From Desulfovibrionaceae bacterium (GTDB lineage: Bacteria > Desulfobacterota > Desulfovibrionia > Desulfovibrionales > Desulfovibrionaceae), in assembly GCA_015709315.1 (NCBI GenBank), contig JACCQI010000028.1, forward strand, positions 1 to 34,709: a DNA stretch of 34,709 bases. Reading direction: 5' to 3'. Each line of letters begins with the position of its first letter. Positions within the stretch are counted from its first letter, which is position 1. The notes below the pieces were generated by a model. The model worked only from the letters and a program-made list of their open reading frames with translations, did no database searches and had not been told where the DNA came from. A program made the translations under genes and the position numbers. Below, piece after piece: positions 16,951 to 25,740 of this stretch.

Positions 16951-17625
16951 TTAGCGGGCCAGGTATGCCTTCTTGAGGATCACGTTTTCGGCCGGGACGT
17001 TTTCCATGCGGCCGCGCGTGATGGTTTTTACCGCATGGATCCGCTCGACCACGTCCATGCCCCGGATGACCTTGCCGAAGGCGCAGTATCCCGCCTTGGT
17101 CGTCGAGTCGAAGCTGCCCGCGCCGGTCTTGGAATAACTTTCCTTTCTGTCCAGGATCGGGTTGTCCCTCACGTTGAAGAAGAATTCGCTGGTGGCGGAA
17201 TCCGGGTTGTCGGTGCGGGCCATGGCGATGGTGCCCCGCGCGTTGACCAGGCCGGTGGACGCCTCGTTGACCACGGGCGGGAACAGCGCTTCTTTCTTGG
17301 ATATGTTCGCGGTGTAGCCGCCGCCTTGGACTATGTTCATGGACTTGTTCTCATGCTTGCGGTCGCCCCGGCCCTGATATCCCTTTTCCTGGACCACCCG
17401 GTGGAACACGGTGCCGTCGTAGAATCCGGCGTTCACGTACTTGAGGAAATTCTCCACGGTCTTGGGAGCGTCCTTGGGGGAAAGCATGACGATGATGCGG
17501 CCCATGGAGGTCTCCATGATGACCACGGGCGGGGGACCGGCGGCAAAGGTCTCGTTCACGGGAAGGGCCAGGAACAGGCCGCAGGCCAGGGCCGCGGCCA
17601 GGATCAGGGTACGAGCGAGTGTCAC
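16951..17625 (-). CDS. Exported cyclophilin-type peptidyl-prolyl cis-trans isomerase
   Basis: 224 residues with a signal peptide (about 1-28, LPVNETFA-AG) followed by a cyclophilin fold: METSMGRIIVML, FYDGTVFHRVVQ, NIVQGGG, GTIAMARTDNPDSATSEFFFNV, and YCAFGKVIRGMDVVERI. The active-site FHR and Q/M/F residues are recognisable. An insertion (GYQGRGDRKHENKSMN) lies between FHR and the GG strand. It assists protein folding in the periplasm. Start is GTG at 17625 with GAGGAGA six bases upstream. It is 20 bases after aroE. Confidence 0.92.
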   Translation of the reverse strand: MTLARTLILAAALACGLFLALPVNETFAAGPPPVVIMETSMGRIIVMLSPKDAPKTVENFLKYVNAGFYDGTVFHRVVQEKGYQGRGDRKHENKSMNIVQGGGYTANISKKEALFPPVVNEASTGLVNARGTIAMARTDNPDSATSEFFFNVRDNPILDRKESYSKTGAGSFDSTTKAGYCAFGKVIRGMDVVERIHAVKTITRGRMENVPAENVILKKAYLAR

Positions 17626-17645
17626 GTCAATCTCCTCGGGTTGAG

Positions 17646-18452
17646 TTATGCGTTCAGGGCGTCCAGCAGCAGTTCGCGGGCGCCGTCTTCATCCAAGTTT
17701 TGCCCGGTCCACAGGCGGAACTGGGCCAGCCCCTGGTGCAGGAACATCTCCAGCCCGGAGACGGTCGCGCATCCGGCGGCGGCCGCCTCGCGCAGGAACC
17801 GGGTTTCAAGCGGGTTGTACACGATGTCGTAGGCGATGGCATCCGAAGGGAACCTGTCCGCCGCCCAGGGGGTGGCGTCCGCATGCTCCCCGGCCATGCC
17901 GAGCGGCGTGGCGTTCAGGATCAACTCCCACGGGCGGTCCATGCGGTTTTCCCAGTCCACGCAGTCCGCGCCGAAGTCGGCGGCCAGATCATCGGCCTTT
18001 TGCCGGGTGCGGTTGGCCACGGCCACGGACGGGACGGCGAGTTCCTTCAGCCCGGCCAGGGCCGCGCGGGCCGCGCCGCCCGCACCGAGCACGATGGCCG
18101 ACCGGGGAAGGGCGTCGAGTCCCTTGAGCGGGGCGATCACGCCGACGACGTCGGTGTTTTCGCCGCACAGGGCGTCGCCGTCCCAGAAAAGCGTGTTGAC
18201 CGCGCCCACGGCCTTGGCCCGGTCCGTGATCCTGTCGAGGAATTGCATGACGGCCCGCTTGTGCGGGATGGTCACGGACAGGCCGGAAACGGGCCGGGCG
18301 CGGACCTGGCCCATGAACGATTCGAGGTCGCCGGGCATGACCGGCCAGGCCGAATAGGCGGCGTCGATGGCGAGTCGCTCGAACCCCCAGTTGTGCAGGG
18401 TCGGACTCATGGTGTGGCCCAGGGGCCAGCCTATGATGCCGAAGCTTTGCAT
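17646..18452 (-). CDS. aroE: Shikimate 5-dehydrogenase
   Basis: 268 residues, full length. Substrate-binding and catalytic motifs are present: SPTLHN near residue 16, VTIPHK with K65, ENTD with D101, and the NADP-binding loop GAGGAARA followed by ANRT. It reduces 3-dehydroshikimate to shikimate in aromatic amino-acid synthesis. ATG at 18452 starts two bases after the fabD stop, with GGAAG in the end of fabD, so the two are likely co-transcribed. Confidence 0.95.
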   Translation of the reverse strand: MQSFGIIGWPLGHTMSPTLHNWGFERLAIDAAYSAWPVMPGDLESFMGQVRARPVSGLSVTIPHKRAVMQFLDRITDRAKAVGAVNTLFWDGDALCGENTDVVGVIAPLKGLDALPRSAIVLGAGGAARAALAGLKELAVPSVAVANRTRQKADDLAADFGADCVDWENRMDRPWELILNATPLGMAGEHADATPWAADRFPSDAIAYDIVYNPLETRFLREAAAAGCATVSGLEMFLHQGLAQFRLWTGQNLDEDGARELLLDALNA

Positions 18453-18454
18453 GG

Positions 18455-19381
18455 CTAGACTTCCGCCGCCTGCTCCAGGTTGCCGACGTTGAGGCCGGAC
18501 CACTGTTCCTCCGCGTCGCCGAGGTTGGCCTTGAGCATCTTGAACAGCACGCCCTTGGGGCCGACCTCGATGAACCGGCGCACGCCCGAGGCGTACAGGG
18601 CCTGCATGGTCTGTATCCAGAGCACGGACGAGGTCATCTGGCGCTGCATGACCGCGAGCACGGACGCGGGATCGGGTTCGGGCAGGGCCGTGGCGTTGTG
18701 AAAGACCGGGAAGGCGGGCGCGTTCCAGGCAAGGGTTTCCAGGAAGGCGGCGAACTCGTCGGCGGCCTCCTGGATGAGCGGCGAGTGGAAGGCCCCGGAC
18801 ACGGCCAGTCGGATGGCCCGGCCCCTGGCCTCCTTGACCTGCGCCTCGGCGGCGTCGAGCGCCTCCTGTTCGCCGGAAATGACGAACTGGGCCGGGGTGT
18901 TGTAGTTGGCGATGCGCAGTTCCTTGTCGGTTTCCTTGGCGGCCTGGTCCACGATGGCCTCCACCTTGTCCTGCGGCAGCTTGACCACGGCGGCCATGCC
19001 GTGGCCCGCGCCGCCGGATTCGGCCATGAGCCTGCCGCGCAGGGCCACCGCCCGGACGGCGTCCTCCGGGGCGAGCGCGCCGGACGCGGCCAGGGAGGCG
19101 AACTCGCCCAGCGAATGCCCGGCCGTGGCAGCCGGGGCGACCCGGTCCTTCACGGCCAGCCACAGGGAAAGGTTGACCACGGTCAGGGCGGGCTGGAGGG
19201 CGCGGGTGTCGGCCATGTCACCGGGTTCGCCGTCCCAGTATATTTCGCGCAGGGGCAGGCCGGATTCCCTCTCGGCCAGCTTCCACAGATCCAGGGCCTC
19301 GGGGTGGCGTTCGGCCACGTCCCAACCCATGCCCTTTTCCTGGGATCCCTGTCCGGGGAAGAGTATGCCTGTCTTGATCAT
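18455..19381 (-). CDS. fabD: Malonyl-CoA:ACP transacylase
   Basis: 308 residues, full length. GQGSQ near the N-terminus, the nucleophile S90 in GHSLGE, R in the RGRLM segment, and catalytic H199 in SGAFHSPL are all present. It loads malonate on acyl carrier protein for fatty acid synthesis. GGAG stands six bases before the ATG at 19381. It is the first gene of the run fabD-aroE-cyclophilin-phosphoesterase, apparently driven by the promoter at 19443-19472. Confidence 0.95.
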   Translation of the reverse strand: MIKTGILFPGQGSQEKGMGWDVAERHPEALDLWKLAERESGLPLREIYWDGEPGDMADTRALQPALTVVNLSLWLAVKDRVAPAATAGHSLGEFASLAASGALAPEDAVRAVALRGRLMAESGGAGHGMAAVVKLPQDKVEAIVDQAAKETDKELRIANYNTPAQFVISGEQEALDAAEAQVKEARGRAIRLAVSGAFHSPLIQEAADEFAAFLETLAWNAPAFPVFHNATALPEPDPASVLAVMQRQMTSSVLWIQTMQALYASGVRRFIEVGPKGVLFKMLKANLGDAEEQWSGLNVGNLEQAAEV

Positions 19382-19442
19382 TGAATGCTCCTTATGTCGG
19401 CGCGGGCGTCGGGCCCGTGCAATCGCCGTTTTGGTGGGTATC

Positions 19443-19472
19443 GGGATATCGCGTCGGCCGAGCCGCCGTCAA
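19443..19472 (-). promoter_or_regulatory. Candidate sigma-70 promoter for fabD
   Basis: On the minus strand TTGACG (plus 19467-19472) and TATCCC (plus 19443-19448) are separated by 18 bases, about 60 bases before the fabD ATG. The -35 is good and the -10 is moderate. Confidence 0.45.
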
Positions 19473-19545
19473 GTTGTGCAGCTTTGTTCCCGGGAGCGTT
19501 ATTTTTGCCGGAAATCCTGTTTCCGGGCCCACTGGCCCGCAATGG

Positions 19546-19574
19546 TTGCGATTTTTGGGAAAGCTTCGTATAAC
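19546..19574 (+). promoter_or_regulatory. Candidate upstream promoter in the fabD/HIT intergenic region
   Basis: TTGCGA (19546-19551) and TATAAC (19569-19574) with a 17-base spacer. Transcription from here would give a leader of about 260 bases before the HIT gene and would cover a possible short ORF of 37 codons starting at ATG 19605, which has no ribosome site. It is also the region of lowest GC nearby. Confidence 0.45.
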
Positions 19575-19715
19575 TATTGGGAATGTTTGTGGTTAAAATT
19601 GTAACATGGATTTCAATCACTTAGTCCGGGCCAACGACCCGATTTTCAAGAATATTTCTAGACTCGCCGCCAACCGTTGGTGCGCTTGGGTTTACAGAAA
19701 ATCATGCGAACAGAC

Positions 19716-19744
19716 TTGATTTAACTGGATTTCATGGTTATAAA
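19716..19744 (+). promoter_or_regulatory. Sigma-70-type promoter for the HIT gene
   Basis: TTGATT (19716-19721), a 17-base spacer, and TATAAA (19739-19744). The predicted start site is about 90 bases upstream of the HIT ATG at 19841. Confidence 0.6.
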
Positions 19745-19840
19745 CTCGTGTAACTGTCGAAATTTCTCCGCCCGGGCCTAAAAATGCCATGCCCCCGAAA
19801 GGTATGGACATCGCCGGGAGACGGAGGGGGAGAACTTGTG

Positions 19841-20266
19841 ATGAAGCCAATAGATTCCGAGTGTATTTTTTGCAAGATCATAGCCGGGGACATACCCTGC
19901 GCAAAGGTCTACGAGTCGGAATCCTGCCTGGCGTTCCTGGACATCGCTCCGGTGAACGCGGGGCATGCCCTGGTGCTGCCCAAAGGACACTATCCCACGT
20001 TGATGGACATTCCGGCCGAACTGGGGAGCGATCTGCTCCGGGCCTTGTCCTCCGTCGGCCGGGCGGTCATGGAAGCGACCGGCGCCGACGGACTGAACCT
20101 CATGCAGAACAACTACGAGGCGGCGGGGCAACTGGTGCATCACGCGCATTACCATCTTATCCCCCGGTTTTCGGACGACGGGCTGAGGCTGTGGCCCCAG
20201 TCCCGGTACGAGGACCAGGACGAGATGGGGAGGCTCGCGGAGAAAATCGCGGACCTCGCACGGTAA
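19841..20266 (+). CDS. HIT family nucleotide hydrolase/transferase (HinT-like)
   Basis: 141 residues with the histidine triad HAHYHLIPR near residue 100 and the N-terminal ECIFCKIIAGDIPCAKVYE typical of HinT proteins. The family hydrolyses nucleoside phosphoramidates or adenylates in the cytoplasm. I chose ATG 19841; GTG 19838 is equally possible, and GGGGGAG stands upstream. An HU/IHF gene follows 30 bases downstream, probably in the same transcript. Confidence 0.92.
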   Translation: MKPIDSECIFCKIIAGDIPCAKVYESESCLAFLDIAPVNAGHALVLPKGHYPTLMDIPAELGSDLLRALSSVGRAVMEATGADGLNLMQNNYEAAGQLVHHAHYHLIPRFSDDGLRLWPQSRYEDQDEMGRLAEKIADLAR

Positions 20267-20296
20267 TTTCCTGGTAACCTTTTTTGGAGGCGATCA

Positions 20297-20581
20297 ATGA
20301 GCACCCTCACCAAAGCCGGCATCGTGGACTACATCTACGAGCGCACCGACAAAAACCGCGCCGAGATCAAGGATCTGGTCGAGACCATTCTCGAAATCAT
20401 GAAGAATGCCGTCAAGAAGGACCATGCCCTTCTGATTTCCGGCTTCGGCAAGTTCGAGGCCTACGACAAGCGCGCCCGCAAGGGCCGCAACCCGCAGACG
20501 ACCCAGACCATAACCCTGCCCCCGCGCAAGGTGGTCGTGTTCCGTCTGTCCCGCAAGTTCCGCGCCGAACTGAACCCCTAG
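20297..20581 (+). CDS. HU/IHF-family DNA-binding protein
   Basis: 94 residues, the usual length. The helical N-terminus (TKAGIVDYIYERTDKNRAEIKDLVETILEIMK) is followed by the beta arm with GFGKFEAYDKRARKGRNPQT and a final PRKVVVFRLSRKFR. This matches IHF-alpha/HU proteins, which bend DNA; the GRNPQT segment is the tip of the DNA-binding arm. GGAGG lies six bases before the ATG. It is ended by the strong palindromic terminator at 20730-20762. Confidence 0.94.
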   Translation: MSTLTKAGIVDYIYERTDKNRAEIKDLVETILEIMKNAVKKDHALLISGFGKFEAYDKRARKGRNPQTTQTITLPPRKVVVFRLSRKFRAELNP

Positions 20582-20729
20582 GCCGGGGATCGGTTCCGCC
20601 AGGCTGCACCTGTGCCGCCCCGGCCGCATGACGCGTCCGGCGGCGACTTCGCATGCAGGTGAAACGGCAATGGCGCGGCCCGCTTTTGGCGCGGCCCGGC
20701 TTTGCCCGTCCGTTTTACGCAGGCACGAC

Positions 20730-20762
20730 AAAGGGCCGATTGATGCATCAATCGGCCCTTTT
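20730..20762. terminator. Bidirectional terminator between HU/IHF and SPOR genes
   Basis: A 32-base perfect palindrome centred on TGCA, starting AAAGGGCC and ending GGCCCTTT, with T residues after it on both strands. It serves the convergent HU/IHF (plus) and SPOR lipoprotein (minus) genes. Confidence 0.9.
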
Positions 20763-20786
20763 CCCGTGTCATGCAACGCGGGAGAA

Positions 20787-21545
20787 CTATTCGATCTTGA
20801 GCACGAACCCGTTGGGGAACTCCGCCTTGAGCGCTTCGAGGGCCGCGTCCGCGCCGTGCTGGTCGGCAAAGGCCCCGGCATGGACGCGGTACATGCCCGC
20901 GTCGGTCTTTTCGAGCATGGTTCCCTTGTATCCGTCCGAGAGCAGTCCGGCCAGGACCTTGTTGGCGTTTTCCAAATCCGAGAAGGCCCCCACCTGCACG
21001 TAATAGGGGCCGACTTCCTGGGCGACGGGCGGTTGGGCGCTCGGGACTTCCCCGGCGTTCGGGGCGGACTCCAGGTCCAGGACCTGCTCGTCCTCGGGAT
21101 CGTCCACCGGCTCGAACGCGGCCTTGGCCTTGGGATCGGCCGGGGCGGTATCCACCATTTCGGCCGTTTCCGGCGCGGCGGGCTTCACGTCGGGCGCTGG
21201 TTCCTCGGCCAGGTCGTCCCCGCCGATGTCCGGCTGCTCCGTTTCCTCGACCACGGCCCGCACCTCAATGGGGCCGTCGTCCTGGGCGTTCTTCACGTCG
21301 GTTGATTCGTCGATGATCGTGGGCTGTGTCGACCCGACTTCGTGCGTCTCCTCGATGATCGGGTCTTTTTCCCCGCCCACGGTGTAGGTCTCGGAGATGA
21401 TTTCCGGTTTTTCGGCGGGGCCGGACCCGTCCTGGGACGCGGGCCGCTTGGCCGGAGGCGAGGAATCGATGGATTTGCGGAGGCAGCCGGACAGGGCCAG
21501 GGCCGCCACGGCCAGCGCGATCAGCAGAAATATGCTTTTTCTCAT
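20787..21545 (-). CDS. SPOR-domain lipoprotein
   Basis: 252 residues. The signal peptide ends in the lipobox LALSGC, so it is a lipoprotein; the residue after Cys is Leu. A long acidic, proline-rich linker (about 25-175) carries repeated I-I-x-E-(S/T) motifs (EIISETYTVG, PIIEETHEVG, TIIDESTDVK). The C-terminal SPOR domain starts near 178 (PYYVQVGAFSDLENANKV... YRVHAGAFADQHGADAAL). SPOR domains bind denuded peptidoglycan at division sites. ATG 21545 is preceded by an AAGGGGGG site. A candidate promoter lies at 21602-21628. Confidence 0.9.
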   Translation of the reverse strand: MRKSIFLLIALAVAALALSGCLRKSIDSSPPAKRPASQDGSGPAEKPEIISETYTVGGEKDPIIEETHEVGSTQPTIIDESTDVKNAQDDGPIEVRAVVEETEQPDIGGDDLAEEPAPDVKPAAPETAEMVDTAPADPKAKAAFEPVDDPEDEQVLDLESAPNAGEVPSAQPPVAQEVGPYYVQVGAFSDLENANKVLAGLLSDGYKGTMLEKTDAGMYRVHAGAFADQHGADAALEALKAEFPNGFVLKIE

Positions 21546-21601
21546 GGGATAATCCCCCCTTGCTTGCGAATATGTCGATGCCGAATCTAGAGTTAGTCTA
21601 A

Positions 21602-21628
21602 AGTATACTCGATAGTTTCGGTTGGCAA
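21602..21628 (-). promoter_or_regulatory. Candidate promoter of the SPOR lipoprotein gene
   Basis: On the minus strand TTGCCA (plus 21623-21628) and TATACT (plus 21602-21607) are 15 bases apart, shorter than ideal, in a locally AT-rich stretch about 57 bases before the ATG. Confidence 0.35.
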
Positions 21629-21692
21629 GGGGGACGCGACCGGGGCGTTGAACGTATGGACGGGGCGCGGGCCATGGGCTATTCTGCCCGTC

Positions 21693-23057
21693 ATGCGGAT
21701 CGGACGATACGAAATACGCGGGCTGCTCGGCCGGGGCGGCATGGGCGCGGTCTACAAGGCGGCCATGCCCGTGACCGGCCGCATCGTGGCGCTCAAGGTG
21801 CTCAAGGCGGCCGAGATCATGGAGGACCTGCTGGGCGAGGCGGCTCTCAGGGAGATGTTTTTCAAGGAGGCCGCGGCCATGGCCTCCATCAGCCACGCCA
21901 ACGTGGCCGCCATCCTGGACGTGGACCGGGGCGGGGACGGCACCCCGCCGCATTTCACCATGGAGTACTACTGCGGCAACCTGGGCGTGCTCATGGGCGA
22001 GACCTACGAGGTGGAGCAGCCCTCCCGGCGGCTCGGGGTGGACGCCTCCCTGCACGTGGCCCGGGAGATGCTCTCCGGCCTGGACCGGCTGCATTTCGAG
22101 GGCATGGTCCACCGCGACGTCAAGCCGTTCAACGTCATGCTGGCCGAGGACGAGGGCGGCACGGGCACGGTCAAGCTCATCGACTTCGGCCTTTCCAAGC
22201 TGCGCGGTGAAACGCCCGCCCGGCACAAGGGCATGGTGGTGGGTTCGCCCTATTACACCGCGCCCGAGCAGGAGGCGGACCCGGACGCGGCCGATGCCCG
22301 CGCGGACCTCTTCTCCGTGGGCGTAACCCTGTACCGCATGCTCACCGGGCGGCTGCCCGGCCAGGGCGGAACGGTCCGGTCCATCTGCGAGATTCACGCC
22401 GACCTGGACTGCGCATGGGACGACTTTTTTGCGCGCGCCCTGGCCCCGGACCCGGCGGACCGGTTCCGGGACGCCACGGCCATGATCGGGGAGCTTGATC
22501 GGCTTGCGGCGGACTGGCGGGCGCGGCGGGAGGCCGTGTGTTCGGCCCCGGACCTGCTTTTCGAGCCGGAGCGGCACGACCCGGACTGGCGGCCGCGCTC
22601 CGAGCCGGTCAAGGTGGGGGCCGGGGCGGCCCGCGCCTATTTCGACCTGGACGGGCTGTGGCGGCCCAAGGAATACGGATTCGCCCGGTTCGAACCGGCG
22701 GACGGCGGGCTGGTGCGCGATGCGGTCACCGGCTTGGTCTGGGAAAGGGAAGGGTCCCGCTACCCCCTGACCTGGGAGCGGGCGCACGCCCATGTGGCCC
22801 GGCTGAACCGAAGCGGATTCGGCGGCCGCACGGACTGGCGGCTGCCCACGGTGGACGAGCTGACCACCTTGTTCACGGGCCGCACCGAGCCGGGCGAGTT
22901 CTGCCTGGAACCCGCCTTTGACCCGCGCAAGTCCCGTCTCTGGTCCTGCGACGCCAAGGCGTTCACCGCGGCCTGGTACGCGGACGCGGAACTCGGATTT
23001 GTCTGGTGGCAGGACCGCACCTGCCGTTTCTTCGTCCGCGCGGTCTGCGGGGCGTAG
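21693..23057 (+). CDS. Hanks-type Ser/Thr kinase fused to a DUF1566 (Lcl C-terminal) domain
   Basis: 454 residues. The kinase domain (about 5-265) has the glycine loop G13-RGGMG, K35 in VALKVLK, catalytic HRD at 140-142 (HRDVKPFNVM), D164-F-G, and YYTAPEQ. A linker follows, then a DUF1566 domain (about 345-454) with GLVRDAVTGLVWERE, FGGRTDWRLPTVDEL and CRFFVRAVC. No transmembrane segment is seen, so it is cytoplasmic, unlike many bacterial kinases. DUF1566 resembles lectin-like/FGE folds and is often extracellular; its presence on a soluble kinase is notable. The start is uncertain: ATG 21693 fits the kinase N-terminus, but no ribosome site is clear. Confidence 0.88.
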   Translation: MRIGRYEIRGLLGRGGMGAVYKAAMPVTGRIVALKVLKAAEIMEDLLGEAALREMFFKEAAAMASISHANVAAILDVDRGGDGTPPHFTMEYYCGNLGVLMGETYEVEQPSRRLGVDASLHVAREMLSGLDRLHFEGMVHRDVKPFNVMLAEDEGGTGTVKLIDFGLSKLRGETPARHKGMVVGSPYYTAPEQEADPDAADARADLFSVGVTLYRMLTGRLPGQGGTVRSICEIHADLDCAWDDFFARALAPDPADRFRDATAMIGELDRLAADWRARREAVCSAPDLLFEPERHDPDWRPRSEPVKVGAGAARAYFDLDGLWRPKEYGFARFEPADGGLVRDAVTGLVWEREGSRYPLTWERAHAHVARLNRSGFGGRTDWRLPTVDELTTLFTGRTEPGEFCLEPAFDPRKSRLWSCDAKAFTAAWYADAELGFVWWQDRTCRFFVRAVCGA

Positions 23058-23084
23058 GCCGGGCCATGGGTATTTCGGAATACA

Positions 23085-23120
23085 GGCCCCCGCGCACGGC
23101 AGTGCGCGGGGGCCTTCGCT
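23085..23120 (+). terminator. Terminator of the kinase gene
   Basis: A 13-bp GC-rich stem (GGCCCCCGCGCAC with its complement) around GGCA, followed by TTCGCTTTATTTG. Confidence 0.8.
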
Positions 23121-23672
23121 TTATTTGTCACCCATCAACTCCGGGAGGGCGTTCCCGAAATTACTTGATCCCGGTGCGGCCGTATTTCGCGCCCTTGGCC
23201 GTTGCCGTTCATGCCGGGAGGCGGACCCGGTGCCCGCCTCCCGGACCGGGATGGGATGTCCACCGGGGCCTCTCCCCGGCAGCGGCTATGAGCATACCCC
23301 CGGTTTCGGCCCAAACCCGGTTTGGGGAACGAATGACGGGAAAAAGCGGGCCATAGGATAAAATTGGCGCTTGACAGGGGACGGGAATCGCTCCTTTCAA
23401 TACGCGTTTTCCGCGTCCGCCGCCCGGCGGGAAAAACGGACCGCTTACCGGCGACGGGGGCGGCGCTTTGGACCGATTCGCCGTTCACCGGGCGATATCT
23501 GACCGTTCACGGAAAAAGGGACGCCACGGCGGGCGGCCTCTTATAGAGGATATCGTGTTCGCCGCGTTACGAATCATGTGGGGGCGCGGCAGGCGTCAAT
23601 TTTTTAAAAAGGCACGGCTCGTTCCGCCGGGGTATGTTCAAAGACACAACGCAAGATCAGGAGAATTCCGAG
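23121..23672. other. Long intergenic region upstream of acetyl-CoA synthetase
   Basis: No gene is supported in this 550-base stretch. It holds a hairpin at 23214-23244 with an 11-bp stem (CCGGGAGGCGG and complement) and nine-base loop, and a TTGACA at 23371-23376 with no convincing -10 at the right spacing. A long regulated leader for the downstream gene is possible. Confidence 0.4.
23214..23244. promoter_or_regulatory. Intergenic 11-bp hairpin
   Basis: CCGGGAGGCGG (23214-23224) pairs with CCGCCTCCCGG (23234-23244). No U-run follows, so it is not an obvious terminator; its role is unknown. Confidence 0.4.
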
Positions 23673-25655
23673 ATGAGCGAAGAAAAGAAAATCGAGAGTA
23701 TGCAGAAAAACGGGCAGATATTCCAACCCGACACCGCCATGCAGGCCCAAGCCTGGATTCGGAACATGGAGGCTTACGAGGCGGCCAACGAAAAGGCGCT
23801 GAACGACCCCGAAGGCTACTGGGGCGACCGGGCCAAGGAACTGCTCTCCTGGTTTTCCGATTTCGACTCGGTCCTTGAGGCCGACTACGACAAGCCCGAG
23901 TTCAAGTGGTTCGCGGGCGGCAGGACCAATGTCTCCTACAACTGCCTTGACCGACACCTGACCAACGGCCGCCGCAACAAGGCCGCCCTGATCTGGCAGG
24001 GCGAACCCGAGGAGGATACCCGGGTTTACACCTACCAGATGCTCTACACCGAGGTCTGCCGGTTCGCCAACGTGCTCAAGAAAAAAGGCGTCAAGCGCGG
24101 CGACCGCGTGTCGCTCTACATGCCCATGATCCCGGAACTGGCCATCGCCATGCTGGCCTGCACCCGGCTGGGCGCGCTGCACTCCATCGTGTTCGCGGGC
24201 TTTTCCTCCATCGCGCTCCAGTCCCGCATCGAGGACGCCGAGGCCAAGGTGCTGATCACCGCCGACGCGGTCCTGCGCGCGGGCAAGACCATCCCGCTCA
24301 AGCCCAATGCGGACGAGGCCCTCAAGGACTGCCCGTCCATCGAGCAGTGCATCGTGGTCAGGCGCGGCGGCAACGAGGTCGAGATGGTCGAGGGCCGCGA
24401 CTCCTGGTGGCACGACGAGATAGCCGCCGACGACATCACCTCCGAATGCCCCTATGAGGAAATGGACGCCGAGGACCCGCTGTTCATCCTCTACACCTCC
24501 GGTTCCACGGGCAAGCCCAAGGGCGTGCTGCACACCACCGGCGGCTACCTGACCTATGCGGCCCACACCACCCAGTACGTGTTCGACGTCAAGGACGACG
24601 ACGTCTACTGGTGCACCGCCGACGTGGGCTGGATCACCGGCCACTCCTACATCGTCTACGGCCCGCTGGCGCTCGGCGCCACCTCGGTCATGTTCGAGGG
24701 CGTGCCCAGCTATCCCAAGCCGGACCGCTTCTGGCAGATCGTGGACAAGTTCAAGGTCAGCATCTTCTACACCGCGCCCACCGTCATCCGCGCGCTCATG
24801 CGCGAAGGCGAGGAGTGGACCCGCAAGTACGACCTCTCCTCCCTGCGGCTGCTCGGCAGCGTGGGCGAGCCCATCAACCCCGAGGCGTGGCTCTGGTACC
24901 ACAACAATATCGGCGGCGGCAGACTGCCCATCGTGGACACCTGGTGGCAGACCGAGACCGGCGGGATCATGATTTCCGCCATGCCCTACGCCACTCCGCT
25001 CAAGCCCGGCTCCGCCACCCGGCCCCTGCCCGGCGTTTCCGCCAGGATCGTGCGCCGCGACGGCTCCCCGGCCGACGCCAACGAGGGCGGCCACCTGGTC
25101 ATCGACAAGCCGTGGCCCGGCATGCTCCGCAACGTCTGGGGCAACCCCGAGCGCTACAAGTCCACCTATTTCGCCGGGTTCCCCGGGGCCTACGAGGCGG
25201 GCGACGGCGCGCGTATGGACGAGGACGGCTATTTCTGGATCATGGGTCGGTTGGACGACGTCATCAACGTGTCCGGCCACCGCATGGGCACCGCCGAGAT
25301 CGAGTCCGCCCTGGTGGCGCACCCGGACGTGGCCGAGGCCGCGGTGGTGGGCATGCCCCACGACATCAAGGGCGAGACCATCTACGCCTACGTCACGCTG
25401 AAGTCCGGCATCGAGCCGTCCGACGACATGATCAAGGAACTCAAGGTCTGGGTCCGCAAGGAGATCGGCCCCATCGCCACCCCGGAATTCATCCAGTTCG
25501 CCGACGGCCTGCCCAAGACCCGCTCCGGCAAGATCATGCGCCGCGTGCTCAGGAAGATCGTCGAGGGGTCCGACGAGTTCGGCGACACCTCCACCCTGGC
25601 CGACCCGTCCGTGGTCACCGATCTGGTGGAAGGCAACAGGGATCTGGTCGGCTGA
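23673..25655 (+). CDS. acs: Acetyl-CoA synthetase (AMP-forming)
   Basis: 660 residues, the standard length. It carries the AMP-binding motif [11 protein letters not shown], the WWQTETGG motif, [20 protein letters not shown] and the C-terminal acetylation-site lysine region [10 protein letters not shown]. It activates acetate to acetyl-AMP and then acetyl-CoA. ATG 23673 has AGGAGA about eleven bases upstream; an ATG at 23634 would add 13 poorly conserved residues without a ribosome site. It is monocistronic, ending in the terminator at 25709. Acetate activation or propionate activation are both possible for this family; acetate is more likely. Confidence 0.94.
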   Translation: MSEEKKIESMQKNGQIFQPDTAMQAQAWIRNMEAYEAANEKALNDPEGYWGDRAKELLSWFSDFDSVLEADYDKPEFKWFAGGRTNVSYNCLDRHLTNGRRNKAALIWQGEPEEDTRVYTYQMLYTEVCRFANVLKKKGVKRGDRVSLYMPMIPELAIAMLACTRLGALHSIVFAGFSSIALQSRIEDAEAKVLITADAVLRAGKTIPLKPNADEALKDCPSIEQCIVVRRGGNEVEMVEGRDSWWHDEIAADDITSECPYEEMDAEDPLFILYTSGSTGKPKGVLHTTGGYLTYAAHTTQYVFDVKDDDVYWCTADVGWITGHSYIVYGPLALGATSVMFEGVPSYPKPDRFWQIVDKFKVSIFYTAPTVIRALMREGEEWTRKYDLSSLRLLGSVGEPINPEAWLWYHNNIGGGRLPIVDTWWQTETGGIMISAMPYATPLKPGSATRPLPGVSARIVRRDGSPADANEGGHLVIDKPWPGMLRNVWGNPERYKSTYFAGFPGAYEAGDGARMDEDGYFWIMGRLDDVINVSGHRMGTAEIESALVAHPDVAEAAVVGMPHDIKGETIYAYVTLKSGIEPSDDMIKELKVWVRKEIGPIATPEFIQFADGLPKTRSGKIMRRVLRKIVEGSDEFGDTSTLADPSVVTDLVEGNRDLVG

Positions 25656-25708
25656 GGACATCCGTTCCCGAAGACCGATCCGCGCTTCCGAAACGGAAAA
25701 CGCATCGC

Positions 25709-25740
25709 AAGGCCGGCATGCATCTCATGCCGGCCTTTTA
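25709..25740 (+). terminator. Terminator of acs
   Basis: A 12-bp stem (AAGGCCGGCATG with its complement) with loop CATCT, followed by TTTATA. Confidence 0.9.

Noticed and set aside
23371-23395. Sigma-70 or sigma-54 promoter for acs at TTGACA
   Set aside because: No good -10 at 16-18 bases, and the GG-N10-GC spacing of sigma-54 promoters was not found. Left as a note in the intergenic entry.
23634-25661. Long minus-strand frame antisense to acs
   Set aside because: Same reason: a shadow of the acetyl-CoA synthetase gene in a GC-rich genome, with no family resemblance.
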